64,000 nucleotides of DNA from NCBI GenBank assembly GCA_029260075.1, contig JAJDDY010000067.1:124001-188000 (forward strand), read 5' to 3'. The position numbers and the translations under genes were made by a program. This DNA comes from Phycisphaerae bacterium. Lineage in GTDB: Bacteria; Planctomycetota; Phycisphaerae; UBA1845. The notes under the pieces are model-generated. The model ran no database searches and had not been told where the DNA came from. It saw nothing but the letters and a program-made list of their open reading frames with translations. Below are positions 1-8,929 of this stretch, one piece after another. The number at the start of each line of letters is the position of its first letter. Position 1 is the stretch's first letter.

Positions 1-177
1 AGTGTGGGACCGGTGGAGCGGGGTCCGGTGGAACGACAACCGACCGTCGCCATGGCAATGAGGACGCCGGCGCCCACGAGTCCGAACGATCTAAACGTCG
101 GTAGTATCGTTGTCGGTTTCAAGGTGCTCCCCTCGTTCGACGGATTCATCGGCCCCAGCTTCGGGGTAGGAGGCGAT

Positions 178-208
178 GGATCACCGGCTGGAAGCCGGTG
201 CCACACTT
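178..208 (+). repeat. Dispersed repeat family A
   Basis: A roughly 30-base unit beginning GATCACCGGCTGGAAGCCGG and ending GTGCCACACTT. Its core CCGGCT-GGA-AGCCGG is a small perfect inverted repeat. Further copies lie at 16366, 17034, 36111, 42829, 43925, 58116 (inverted) and 61935, with a half copy near 1600. Confidence 0.85.
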
Positions 209-292
209 TCCCAATGGGCCACACGATCCCAACGTGCCGCTCCACATTGATGGCGATACTACTCAAAGCGTGTTCAAGAAACCATGTTCCGC

Positions 293-410
293 GCCGCGCC
301 CGTGAGGAAGCGGTCTGACTCTCCCGCCGAAAACCACTCCCTTACGGTCGCGGCTCGGTTCGACGAGACCCTTCTTAGGCACGCTCTCAGGGCTACGCGC
401 CGGCGTCAAC
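293..410. repeat. Dispersed foldback repeat family B
   Basis: The left arm resembles CCGCGCCCGTGAGGAAGCGG and the right arm CCCTTACGGTCGCGGCTCGG, followed by a tail with a TTAGGCACGCTCTCAGGG segment that is also seen, inverted, at 55486-55510. Arms of this family face each other across a spacer of 30-50 bases. Confidence 0.75.
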
Positions 411-445
411 CGATGAACTCGAACCGCTGGAAGCACCGACGCTGG

Positions 446-1387
446 TTACCTCATCGACCCATCACCGTCGAGGACTTGACCCACGTGCCCGCGCGCCTGT
501 TCGAGCTTGTCTCCGGCGGTGGCGGCGTTCGCGTTCAGCCGATGCATCACGACGGTTGTCTTTACGCTCCCGTCTGCGGCGTCGAGCAACTGCACCGCAG
601 CCTCTCGACCAAGACCAGTCAGCATGATGACGGTGCGAACGCCCCGTTCACGCAGCTTCGCATTGACTTTGGTATTCATATCCACCATCAAATTCTCAAA
701 CACCTTACCCATACGAACCATAGCGATTGTGGTCACCATGTTGAGTACCATTTTTGTGGCGGTTCCGGCTTTGAGTCGGGTACTTCCGGTGAGCACTTCC
801 GGACCGGTAATCACGCGAATGGATACGTCGGCTTTGTCGTCTACTTCATGTTGGCTCACGCAACTCAGAAACACGGTCTTCGCCCCAAGCTGTTTGGCCC
901 GGGCGATGGCACCGTGAACGTAGGGCGTGGTGCCGCCGGTGGCGATGGCGAATACGACATCGCCCGCGACGACGGTGTGCTCGTCCATCGCTTCGGCGCC
1001 CGAGGCGAATTGGTCTTCCGCTGACTCGACGCTTCGCGTCAGCGCCTTCGTACCGCCGGCGATAATGCCAACGACCATAGTCGGATCAGTCTGAAAGGTC
1101 GGTGGACATTCTGTGGCGTCGAGCACGCCGAGCCGACCGCTGGTTCCGGCGCCGACGTAGAGCAATCGCCTGTGCGCACAAAAAGCATCGACCACAAAAT
1201 CGATCGCCTGACAAATCGCATCGCGCGCTTGCGCGACAGCTGCCGCGACCGTGGCATCCTCGGAATGCATCAAGTCGAACGCCGCCTTGGTGTCAAGGCA
1301 GTGCAGGTTCGTCGAACGCGGATTGCGCAACTCGGTGGTCAGACTTCCGCGATCGCCGACGGTGTGTCGCTCCTGTGTGCTTTTCAT
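446..1387 (-). CDS. murQ: N-acetylmuramic acid 6-phosphate etherase
   Basis: MurQ cleaves the lactyl ether of MurNAc-6-phosphate to give GlcNAc-6-phosphate and D-lactate in cytoplasmic peptidoglycan recycling. The SIS domain is evident: GAGTSGRLGVLDATECPPTF carries the sugar-phosphate loop and the catalytic Glu of the ECPPT motif, and GGTKALTRSVESAED supplies the second acidic cluster. About 313 residues, normal for the family. The frame is open 17 codons further upstream (to 1438), but family members begin just before a TELRNPRSTNL-like segment, so I place the start at the ATG at 1387. It stands alone, with repeat-filled sequence between it and topA. No murK or anhydro-MurNAc kinase is visible nearby. 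Identity is secure; the start is less so. Confidence 0.92.
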   Translation of the reverse strand: MKSTQERHTVGDRGSLTTELRNPRSTNLHCLDTKAAFDLMHSEDATVAAAVAQARDAICQAIDFVVDAFCAHRRLLYVGAGTSGRLGVLDATECPPTFQTDPTMVVGIIAGGTKALTRSVESAEDQFASGAEAMDEHTVVAGDVVFAIATGGTTPYVHGAIARAKQLGAKTVFLSCVSQHEVDDKADVSIRVITGPEVLTGSTRLKAGTATKMVLNMVTTIAMVRMGKVFENLMVDMNTKVNAKLRERGVRTVIMLTGLGREAAVQLLDAADGSVKTTVVMHRLNANAATAGDKLEQARGHVGQVLDGDGSMR

Positions 1388-1440
1388 GGGCTCGAAGTCT
1401 TCGTCCGTGCGATGCTGTCGACGACCTTCCCGCACCAATC

Positions 1441-1694
1441 ACGGAGCGAGAAGGGATTCGCTCTCCAGCAAGTTCAACAGTCTGGGTGGCCAATCTCTTC
1501 AGAGGTGGGGGAGTCGAATCAAGTGTCGATTCGCGTCCCCCACGGCCAAAGCCATGGGCCACCCGACAATCACGGAGCGAGAAGGGATTCACGCTCCAGC
1601 GGTGCCACACTTGTTCCGCAAGCTGCTTGAGAACGCTCCCTCACGGTCGCGGCTCGGTTCGGACGAACCCGTCTCTTGAGTCGTGACAAAGCAC
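1441..1694. repeat. Repeat cluster between murQ and topA (families C, D, A, B)
   Basis: In order: a family C unit (1441-1469, GAGCGAGAAGGGATTC type); a family D long foldback (1484-1564) whose arms resemble GGTGGCCCATGGCTT and AAGCCATGGGCCACC around a GTCGATTCG centre; a second family C unit (1572-1600); a half copy of family A (about 1600-1618); and a family B right arm with its tail (1631-1694). No gene lies in the gap. Confidence 0.8.
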
Positions 1695-1722
1695 CAAACG
1701 GTACCGATCATCGGGCGGATTG

Positions 1723-4700
1723 TCACGCGGTCGAGGCGAGGCTTGCAGCCGTCGTGCCTTCGGGGAGCGGTTTGCTGAAGCGACATTTGGGATACTTGCT
1801 GCAACCGAGGAACTGCCCCGATCGACCCGTGCGGATGAGCATGGGCTCCCCGCACTCGTCGCAGGGGACGTCCGTGGGAATTGGTTTGGGCTTGTCCGGC
1901 GTGGGCATTTCGATGGCGGCGCGTTTCTTGGCGTCACCGCGCAGGTTGGAGACAAACCTGCACTTGGGATAAGCGCCACAGCCATAGTACGGTCCGAATC
2001 GACCGTCCTTGAGCGAAACTTCGTTGCCGCATTCGGGACAGTTCAGGGGTTCTTCGGGCCATGTTTCGACCACGGGTCGGCCTGTGCGTGTCCACGCGAA
2101 ACCTTCGGGTGGAGCCCCGAGCGCCGTGATGTCGACCTTTACCTGCTTGCCGGCTGCACCCTTCTTACCACGGGCGCCGGGCTTGATCTCCGGCGGGGCG
2201 TCGGGGATTTTCCCCTCCGCTTCCAATGTGCGCAGGTGTTCGATTTTGTCTTCGGGCATGGCGTTGCGGCAGCGCGGAAACCCAACGCAACTAAGGAACG
2301 CACCGCGCCGTCCCTTACGAATCACCATGGCCCGACCGCACTTGTCGCACCGCACACCGGCGTCGACCGGCTTGGGTTTTTCGACGAAGAGACCGTCGGG
2401 GATTTGCTTGGTGGCTTTACACTTCGGGTATGCATCGCAACCAAGGAAGGAACGACCGCGCGCGAACTTCACGCTCATCGGCGACCGGCAATCGTCGCAC
2501 GTCTCTTTGATGTCTTCGGGCTTGACTTTTTTGAGTTCGTTGCCGTGCTCATCGCTGGGCAGCGTGTTGGTACACTCGGGGTAACCGGTGCAGCCGAGGA
2601 ATGGTCCGATGCGACTCTTGCGAAGAATCATTGGCTTGCCGCAAAGCGCACACGGCGCCTCGGCCACAACCTCTTCGACAATACGACCTTCGCGGTCGAC
2701 GTTCCTTGTGGTCTTGCACTCGGGGTATCCAGTGCAGGAAAGGAACCGCCCATTGCGTCCCAACCGATAGACCATCTCGCGATCACACTCGGGACAGCGG
2801 TAGTCACTCGGTTCGGCGCGGACTACGTCCATTTCTACGCCGGCCAGGTCGAGCGCCGCCTTGAACGGTTCGTAGAACTCTTGGAGCACCTTGACCCAGT
2901 CGAGATGGGCGTCCTCGATCTTGTCGAGTTCGTCCTCCATGTACGAGGTGAACTTGAAGTCCATGATCTTCGGGAAATGGGCCACCAGTTTTTGCGTCAC
3001 GACTTCGCCGCGATCTGTCGGGTGCATCTTCTTGTCGACAAGCTCGACATAGCCGCGATCTTGAATGGTGTGAATGATCGCGGCGTACGTACTCGGTCGT
3101 CCGATGCCCTCAGCTTCGAGCTTCTTAACCAGCGACGCTTCGGAATATCGCGGTGGCGGCGAGGTGAATTGCTGTTTGGGCTCGAGATCAACAAGCCCCA
3201 ATTCGCTCTTGTCTGCGATATCCGGAAGAATCACATCCGAGGTGTCAGCCGCACGGGATACGCGGAGGAAGCCATCAAAAACAAGGCGGCGTCCGTTGGT
3301 TCGGAAGACGGCTTCACCCAGCGTCGTGTCGGCGCTGACGAGAATTGTTGTGCTGTCCCACTTGGCCGGGGTCATCTGACAAGCGACGTAGCGGCGCCAG
3401 ATCAAGTCGTATAGTCGAAACTGCTCGGAGGAGAGCTTGTCGCGCAGCGATTCCGGCTGGCGCTGCGGATCGCTGGCGCGAACGGCTTCGTGGGCTTCTT
3501 GCGCACGCTTGCCGGCGGCGAACACGTTCGGTTTGGCCGGGAGGTAGTCACCCCCGAATTCGCCTTGGATCAGATCGCGCGCCGCAGCCACGGCGTCTTT
3601 GCTCAGGTTGACTGAGTCGGTTCGCATATAGGTGATCAAACCCACCGGACCGTCCGCGTCGCCCAGGTCGATGCCTTCGTACAGCTGCTGCGCCACACGC
3701 ATCGTTCGTGACGGGGCGAACCCCAACGCGCTCGAAGCCGCCTGCTGCAAACTCGCGGTGGTAAACGGTGGGCTCGGTTTCGAAGTTGTTCGCCGCGTTT
3801 GAATGCTCGACACGGAGTACTTCGGCGCAGCCTCTGCGTCCGTCTTCCCTTTCAGCGTGATGACCTTCAAGCCCTTGTCGGCGTGTCCCTCCAAGTCGCT
3901 TTCGATCACGTCGTCGGTAACGAAACCCAGCGCTTCGGCGATCGCCGTCGCTTCCGTGACATTGGCCGAGCGCGGATCCTTGCCGTCGACTTTGATGAGT
4001 TCGGCGTGGAGGCAGGCGTGTTTGGATAGCCAAGCCGTGCGTTGTTTGACGGTCGGTCCGGCGTTCGGATCCTTAGCTCCAGCCAAGAACTTTTCCCATT
4101 GTTCTTGGCGCTTGCCGGTTTTCTCCGGTTGCGTGGCCAAACATGCGAAGATTCGCCACGACTCTTCCGGTTGGAAGGCGCGAATCTCTTCCTCGCGAGC
4201 TACGATCAGGCGAACAGCCACTGACTGCACGCGTCCGGCGGATAAGCCCTTGCCGATTTTCTGCTGCAACAACGGACTGAGTTGGTACCCGACGATTCGG
4301 TCGAGCACGCGGCGGGCCTGCTGAGCGTTCACCTTGTCCATGTCCAGCACATGCGGGGTGGCGAACGCCTGTTGAATGGCTGACTTCGTGATCTCGTTGA
4401 AGACGACGCGTTGCGTATGCTCGGCGTCGAGTTCGAGGGCGGCGAAGAGATGCCAAGCGATGGCCTCTCCTTCGCGGTCAAGGTCCGTGGCGAGGTACAC
4501 CGTGTCGGCTTTGTCGGCTACTTTTCTTAGCTCGCGGACGATTTTTTGCTTGTCGCCCAGAATCTCATATACGGGTTCGAATCGGTTATCCAGATCGACG
4601 CCCAGGTCTCGCGCAGGGAGATCTCGGACGTGTCCCATGCTGGCCATGACCTTGAAGGACGAGCCCAGGTAGCGGTTGATGGTCTTGGCCTTCGCCGGCG

Positions 4701-4749
4701 ATTCGACGATAACCAATGATTTGCCAGTAGTTTGTGACTTTGACGCCAC
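1723..4749 (-). CDS. topA: DNA topoisomerase I with six zinc ribbons
   Basis: Type IA topoisomerase that relaxes negative supercoils. The 1008-residue protein has an N-terminal Toprim domain (VIVESPAK with Glu16; DLDREGEA at about 89-96) and the catalytic tyrosine Tyr374 in LITYMRTDS. From about residue 650 to the C-terminus there are six CxxC...C-P/K-C zinc ribbons of the form CPECDREM...CTGYPEC, more than the three or four usual in enterobacterial TopA. The start is GTG at 4749, preceded by an AGGGGG ribosome site about eight bases upstream. It is transcribed away from the PpiD-like gene, with 261 bp between them. The function is certain; what the extra ribbons bind (DNA or RNA polymerase) is inference. 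Confidence 0.97.
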   Translation of the reverse strand: MASKSQTTGKSLVIVESPAKAKTINRYLGSSFKVMASMGHVRDLPARDLGVDLDNRFEPVYEILGDKQKIVRELRKVADKADTVYLATDLDREGEAIAWHLFAALELDAEHTQRVVFNEITKSAIQQAFATPHVLDMDKVNAQQARRVLDRIVGYQLSPLLQQKIGKGLSAGRVQSVAVRLIVAREEEIRAFQPEESWRIFACLATQPEKTGKRQEQWEKFLAGAKDPNAGPTVKQRTAWLSKHACLHAELIKVDGKDPRSANVTEATAIAEALGFVTDDVIESDLEGHADKGLKVITLKGKTDAEAAPKYSVSSIQTRRTTSKPSPPFTTASLQQAASSALGFAPSRTMRVAQQLYEGIDLGDADGPVGLITYMRTDSVNLSKDAVAAARDLIQGEFGGDYLPAKPNVFAAGKRAQEAHEAVRASDPQRQPESLRDKLSSEQFRLYDLIWRRYVACQMTPAKWDSTTILVSADTTLGEAVFRTNGRRLVFDGFLRVSRAADTSDVILPDIADKSELGLVDLEPKQQFTSPPPRYSEASLVKKLEAEGIGRPSTYAAIIHTIQDRGYVELVDKKMHPTDRGEVVTQKLVAHFPKIMDFKFTSYMEDELDKIEDAHLDWVKVLQEFYEPFKAALDLAGVEMDVVRAEPSDYRCPECDREMVYRLGRNGRFLSCTGYPECKTTRNVDREGRIVEEVVAEAPCALCGKPMILRKSRIGPFLGCTGYPECTNTLPSDEHGNELKKVKPEDIKETCDDCRSPMSVKFARGRSFLGCDAYPKCKATKQIPDGLFVEKPKPVDAGVRCDKCGRAMVIRKGRRGAFLSCVGFPRCRNAMPEDKIEHLRTLEAEGKIPDAPPEIKPGARGKKGAAGKQVKVDITALGAPPEGFAWTRTGRPVVETWPEEPLNCPECGNEVSLKDGRFGPYYGCGAYPKCRFVSNLRGDAKKRAAIEMPTPDKPKPIPTDVPCDECGEPMLIRTGRSGQFLGCSKYPKCRFSKPLPEGTTAASLASTA

Positions 4750-4889
4750 GCGTGTACCCCCTGTTCGAATCTCGCCGGTATCGGACCTCGGGTCGGCGAC
4801 GATTGTTTGTATCGACCTCAGAGCCGAGGAACTTCACGGCGGATTATAGACCCAGCCGTGGGTTGGCGATTTATCAGCAGTCACAGGCG

Positions 4890-4919
4890 CTGTCAAATCG
4901 GCTCCGGAGCGTGTACAAT
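4890..4919 (+). promoter_or_regulatory. Possible sigma-70 promoter for the PpiD-like gene
   Basis: CTGTCA (4890-4895) and TACAAT (4914-4919) are separated by 18 bases, about 90 bases before the start at 5011. The -10 box is good and the -35 box is 4 of 6. It lies in the only gap between divergent topA and the PpiD-like gene. Confidence 0.35.
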
Positions 4920-5010
4920 GTCGAGGCCTGAGCCTACCGGTCCATCGGCCGGACTGCGTGCGGGTATCGACTAAGCCGTAAGCTACTACATATAAGGGAT
5001 TTACGTCATC

Positions 5011-6918
5011 ATGATGAAGTTTTTCCGTAAGCACACGAAGGTGCTCCTGGTCGGTTCCATGACCCTCCTGATGATCGTGTTCGTTGGCGGTTCCGCGTTG
5101 CAGGGCATGCTCACGACCGATCCGAACCGGGATGTCGCCACCACGACGCGTGGGAAAATAACGCTCAAGGACCAGCGCATCGCCCAAGGCACGACGAAAA
5201 TCCTGGAATCGTGGGGCATCGCTTGGCAGCGGATGGGCGGTAGCGGTACGCCGCTCGAGCTTACCGATTGGATTTTGCTCGTTCGCGAAGCCGAACGACT
5301 TGGCATGAAAGCTGACATCGCGGAAATCCGCTCGTCGGCGCCACCGGACGTGCTGAACGAGATGGCCCGAAGCCTCAAGGTTCGCCCCGACGACATTCTC
5401 TATGCGCTAGCGCAGTACAACACGGTGCAGCAGGCGGTCTCAGCCGTCGGTCAAGTCACGACGCCGAGTGAGGCTGAGGTGGCGGCTGCGGCGCGGCGGA
5501 GCTTTGAACGCGTTTCGGTTCACGCGGTTGTGATTCCCGCAGAAGCGTTTGTAGACGACGGCGCGAAGTTCACCGAAGAGGAAATCAACGCCCAATTCAC
5601 CGCGCACCGCGAGAGCGAGCCGGGTGCGGGTCTAAACTTCGGTTACTACGTGGACCCAACGATTCAGGTGCAGTACATCAAGATCGACCGTGACGTGCTG
5701 GCCAGCCCGAACCAGGTGCGCGTCGCTAACCTCGACCGAAAAGCCCGCTCGTTCTACGACGCGCGACGTGCCTCCGATCCGGCGTTCCGACGACCCATCG
5801 AAGAACTCATTGAGGAGACCACGGGCGATTCTATTGGTCCCGACGCGCCGAAGCCCGAGCCGTACTTGTCGTGGGAAGAAGCCAAGGACAAAGCCGTCGA
5901 AATCATTCGGCGGCAAGAGGCCGACACGGCGGCGGCGCAGCTCGCAGATGCGCTGATCCAACGAGCCGCCAACGATCTCTACGACGCCGACCGTGGCGAC
6001 GACGGATATGTCGTGGTGCCCGAGTCGGTGAAGTCGACCGACTATCTTGCGGCGCTCGTCGGGCACATCCCCGCGTCGCTTTCGTATCCGGACGCCGTGT
6101 CCATCGTTACGACGGATTTCTTCGATGTGTCGCAGGCGGACGACATCGACGGAATCGGCGAGGGGTACTACGTTCCCCAGCGAATCGGAAAATATGAGAC
6201 TCTCCGTTCGATCCTACTGAAGACCAAGGCCATCTTGCAGAACGTTCCCGACGACAAGGGCATCAACCGATCCGACTACATCGCCACATCTCAACTCAGC
6301 AACTATGCGCTCAGGGACGGCAAGGGCAACGTCTACGTCTTTCGCGTAGTCGACTCGAAGGCCGGGCACATCCCGGCGTCGGTCGACGAAGTACGCGACC
6401 GCGTCGTGGCTGACCTACGACTCAAGAAAGCATTCAGGGAAGCACAGTTTCGGGCTTCGGCGATCAGCGATTGCGACGATTGCGAAAACCTCAAAGAGGC
6501 GTACGAAAAGGATGGGGATCTTTCCGCAACCATTACCGCCAAGGCCATAACCGGTAGCGGTTTTATCGAGCCGCCGCCTATCGTTCGAGCCACCCGGTGG
6601 GAGGTCGCCAGCGGAGCGGTCAAGACCATGGTCAATGCGGGCGGCGGACTCGGCGAGATTCCGATGGACGTCGTGGAACAGTTCTTCGCGCTTGAACATG
6701 CCGATCTCCCGATCGGCGTGTTCGACCTGCCGTCACGATCAGCCGTGCTCGTTGTCGAATGGATCGAAACGCAACTCACCAAGACCCACGAGCTCGACGA
6801 CCAACGCAAGGGTCTGCTAAGCCTGATGGCCAGCGAACGCTCGCGCCAAGCCGTTCAAGATTGGCTCAACCCCGACAACATCCGCGCCCGAAACGGCTTC
6901 GAACTGATCACCGGGTAG
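5011..6918 (+). CDS. PpiD/SurA-like membrane-anchored periplasmic protein
   Basis: A 635-residue protein with one uncleaved N-terminal membrane segment (about residues 10-32, LLVGSMTLLMIVFVGG) after a basic KFFRKHTK stretch, then a long soluble part rich in charged helices. This is the architecture of PpiD: inner-membrane anchor, SurA-like N-terminal chaperone region (about 50-160), then parvulin-related regions. I cannot see a well-conserved parvulin active site, so isomerase activity is doubtful and a chaperone or secretion-foldase role is the best guess. A CDDC pair occurs near residues 490-495. It begins with ATG ATG, with a modest AAGGGA about 15 bases upstream. Alternative: a lineage-specific membrane protein that only shares the SurA_N fold. 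Confidence 0.65.
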   Translation: MMKFFRKHTKVLLVGSMTLLMIVFVGGSALQGMLTTDPNRDVATTTRGKITLKDQRIAQGTTKILESWGIAWQRMGGSGTPLELTDWILLVREAERLGMKADIAEIRSSAPPDVLNEMARSLKVRPDDILYALAQYNTVQQAVSAVGQVTTPSEAEVAAAARRSFERVSVHAVVIPAEAFVDDGAKFTEEEINAQFTAHRESEPGAGLNFGYYVDPTIQVQYIKIDRDVLASPNQVRVANLDRKARSFYDARRASDPAFRRPIEELIEETTGDSIGPDAPKPEPYLSWEEAKDKAVEIIRRQEADTAAAQLADALIQRAANDLYDADRGDDGYVVVPESVKSTDYLAALVGHIPASLSYPDAVSIVTTDFFDVSQADDIDGIGEGYYVPQRIGKYETLRSILLKTKAILQNVPDDKGINRSDYIATSQLSNYALRDGKGNVYVFRVVDSKAGHIPASVDEVRDRVVADLRLKKAFREAQFRASAISDCDDCENLKEAYEKDGDLSATITAKAITGSGFIEPPPIVRATRWEVASGAVKTMVNAGGGLGEIPMDVVEQFFALEHADLPIGVFDLPSRSAVLVVEWIETQLTKTHELDDQRKGLLSLMASERSRQAVQDWLNPDNIRARNGFELITG

Positions 6919-6951
6919 CGCGCGACCGTTGATGCAGAGAGTTGTCGCACC

Positions 6952-6963
6952 GAGTCTTGCCAG
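6952..6963 (+). repeat. Direct repeat, left of the restriction-modification pair
   Basis: GAGTCTTGCCAG occurs here and again at 8431-8442, bracketing the methyltransferase and endonuclease genes. The flanks are similar too (GTCGCAC before the first copy, GTCTGCAC before the second). Confidence 0.35.
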
Positions 6964-7107
6964 CCGTTTCGCTGTTGTCCGCGAGGTCGATGAATTGCGG
7001 CGCCCGCTTTGCGCGCAGAATCAGTGGACCATTGATTGACGCGCGCAAAACGACTGTGGTCTCCCTTTGTACCGGTCGGCCTTACAAGGGATGGAAAGGA
7101 ACAGTGC

Positions 7108-7773
7108 ATGATCAACCCAAACGGCACCTTGAAGGGCGTTAGTGGGCGGTTCGGAACCCTTCTAATCGATCCCCCATGGCGCTTCACTAATCGAACGGGC
7201 AAGGTCGCGCCCGAACACAAACGGCTTCGTCGTTACGACACGATGGGCTTCGACGAAATCGCGGCGATGCGAGTTGGCGATGTCGCTAGGCTCCAAAGTC
7301 ATCTCTACATGTGGTGCCCGAATGCCTTGCTATTCGAAGGACTTCAGATCATGAAGGCGTGGGGATTCGAGTACAAGACGAACATCGTTTGGTACAAGAT
7401 CCGAAAAGACGGCGGTCCCGATGGTCGGGGCGTTGGGTTCTATTTTCGCAACGTCACTGAGATGCTCCTTTTCGGCGTCAAAGGAAAGCTCCGGACGCTC
7501 CAGCCGGGGCGCACGCAAGTCAACATCGTCCTGAGTCGCAAGAGAGAGCATTCACGCAAACCTGACGAAGTCTATGATGTAATCCAATCATGCAGCCCCG
7601 GTCCGTTTATCGAGTTGTTCGCCCGCGAGAAGGTCGCGGGATGGACCCAATGGGGTGATGAACTGGCGACCTACGCAGAATCCAAGAGCGTTCATCGTGG
7701 GTATCGCGGCGACGGTGACTCGAAACGCACGATTCGAAATAACGGTGCGGTAACAGCGGGGACGCTTTTCTAG
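7108..7773 (+). CDS. MT-A70 family DNA adenine N6-methyltransferase
   Basis: A 221-residue methyltransferase of the MT-A70 family: the catalytic DPPW motif lies at about residues 21-24 (LLIDPPWRF), followed by a conserved LYMWCPNALL segment and a CSPGPFIELFARE segment typical of the family's SAM-binding region. It should methylate adenine in the target of its partner restriction enzyme. The open frame extends to 7036, but an AAAGGA seven bases before the ATG at 7108 decides the start. It converges on the BglII/BstYI-type gene, and the two stop codons share the palindrome CTAG at 7770-7773. The island sits between housekeeping genes and is probably acquired. The family is secure; target specificity cannot be read from sequence. 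Confidence 0.88.
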   Translation: MINPNGTLKGVSGRFGTLLIDPPWRFTNRTGKVAPEHKRLRRYDTMGFDEIAAMRVGDVARLQSHLYMWCPNALLFEGLQIMKAWGFEYKTNIVWYKIRKDGGPDGRGVGFYFRNVTEMLLFGVKGKLRTLQPGRTQVNIVLSRKREHSRKPDEVYDVIQSCSPGPFIELFAREKVAGWTQWGDELATYAESKSVHRGYRGDGDSKRTIRNNGAVTAGTLF

Positions 7774-8406
7774 CGGTTTCCTACTTGGTAAAGATCTTCG
7801 CAGTCCACGTCAAATGCGTTCGCTTTGATACCGAACACCAGGATCGGGCAACCGCCCCCGCCCCTTCCGTCAATTCGCGGAACGAGTTTCGACATCCAGG
7901 TCGTGGACGCGCCATATTTCCTGTAGAGCGTTTCCCGTTCCTTGACCTGGATACGTTTGAACACATCCTTGAGTTCATCCGATTTCGTGACTATGACGCC
8001 AACGCTAACGGCTCGCAGGTCAAAGAGAAGTCGGAAATTGTTCAGGTCTCGATCGAAAAACGGGTCTTTGTTACTCCACTCGATTTCCACGGCGATTCGG
8101 TTCTTGAAGCAATCAACCGCGTGGGTCGGCGTCTCAAACACCCGGTCATCTGCGCGAATGCTCGTATCGAAAGATCTTTCTTCCCACCCGAGTCGGAGGA
8201 ACGCGCCATCAAGCCGACCCGCGACGGGTGACTTGCGTCCGCCGCTTGCTACGACTTCTGACTTCCTTAAACGAAAGTCGCTCAAGACATGGCAGATGTC
8301 GTCCCATTCGTCTCGAAACTCGCCTTAAGACCGCGCAGGCATGACGCCATTCGTGGATTTCGTATTTGTCCCACAAGTCAGTTGGCACATAGTCCCTGGC
8401 CACCAT
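7770..8406 (-). pseudogene. BglII/BstYI-type restriction endonuclease, frameshifted
   Basis: The intact 3' part (7770-8285, 171 residues) carries the nuclease core: THAVDCFKNRIAVEIEW gives an Asp58...Glu67-x-Glu69 array like the active site of BglII/BstYI enzymes, followed by the conserved KDPFFDRDLNNFRLLFDL and, near the end, GGGGCPILVFGI. The natural N-terminus lies in another frame: from ATG at 8406 it reads WDKYEIHEWRHACAVLR, and the matching continuation FRDEWDDICHVLSDFRLRKS is in the downstream frame. Removing one base near 8322 (the C in AGG-C-GAG on the coding strand) joins them into about 210 residues. Either the gene is newly inactivated or this is a sequencing error. Its partner is the adjacent adenine methyltransferase. 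The ATG at 8285 could give a truncated product. Confidence 0.75.
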
Positions 8407-8929
8407 ACCGCGAGCATATTACGTCTGCACGAGTCTTGCCAGTCCGCATGCCGAGTTTCTTGGTTCGTCGCCCTCAGAATACTTGTGGATCTTCGAACAC
8501 GGTGGAGTCATTGTCCCTAGCATTCGCCAGACGCAAAGTCTGCGAGAGCAGGCAGCATCTCGAAAGTCGGGCGAGGTCCGTCCATTCCCGACGGCAACCT
8601 TTCAAAGACGCTGAAACATTGTCCGGATGGAATCGGCCCGCCTGCACATCCAACCTGCGTGCAAGCGAGAACCCGAACGACATCGAGGTCTCCGGGCCAA
8701 GATGACAGAAACGGCGGCCGGTCTAGCCGGCGTTCTTGCGTAACGGTCGCCATGCTGGGTGGATTGCTCGTTTGGCCCCGGATTCGTGGGTCAGTATTGG
8801 CCACGCGGTTTGCAACCGAATGGGCGACGACTTTACTCGGGGTGGCCGGACGCGTATCGTGCTCGGCATACTGTCTGGGTTTGAGCCCAGTGATGCCCGG
8901 GAAGCTATTTTTTTTTGGGAGCTAGACGA
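8407..8929. other. Gap without a supportable gene
   Basis: About 520 bases after the endonuclease gene. The open frames here have no recognisable family and atypical composition. It holds the right-hand copy of the 12-base direct repeat (8431-8442) and a run of nine T's at 8908-8916 immediately before the cytochrome gene. Confidence 0.5.
8431..8442 (+). repeat. Direct repeat, right of the restriction-modification pair
   Basis: Second copy of GAGTCTTGCCAG; see 6952-6963. Confidence 0.35.

Larger units (their letters stand above)
1..445. other. Gene-free leader region with repeats
   Basis: I see no supportable gene here. It holds one copy of the GGAAGCCGGTGCCACACTT repeat (178-208) and a foldback copy of the CGGTCGCGGCTCGGTT family (about 293-410). 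The open frames crossing it are made of repeat-derived peptide and look like chance. Confidence 0.5.

Noticed and set aside
1720-3414. Long open frame (564 codons) on the + strand opposite topA
   Set aside because: It is the antisense shadow of topA; high-GC coding sequence leaves the opposite frame open. No family resemblance, and the minus-strand frame is a certain gene.
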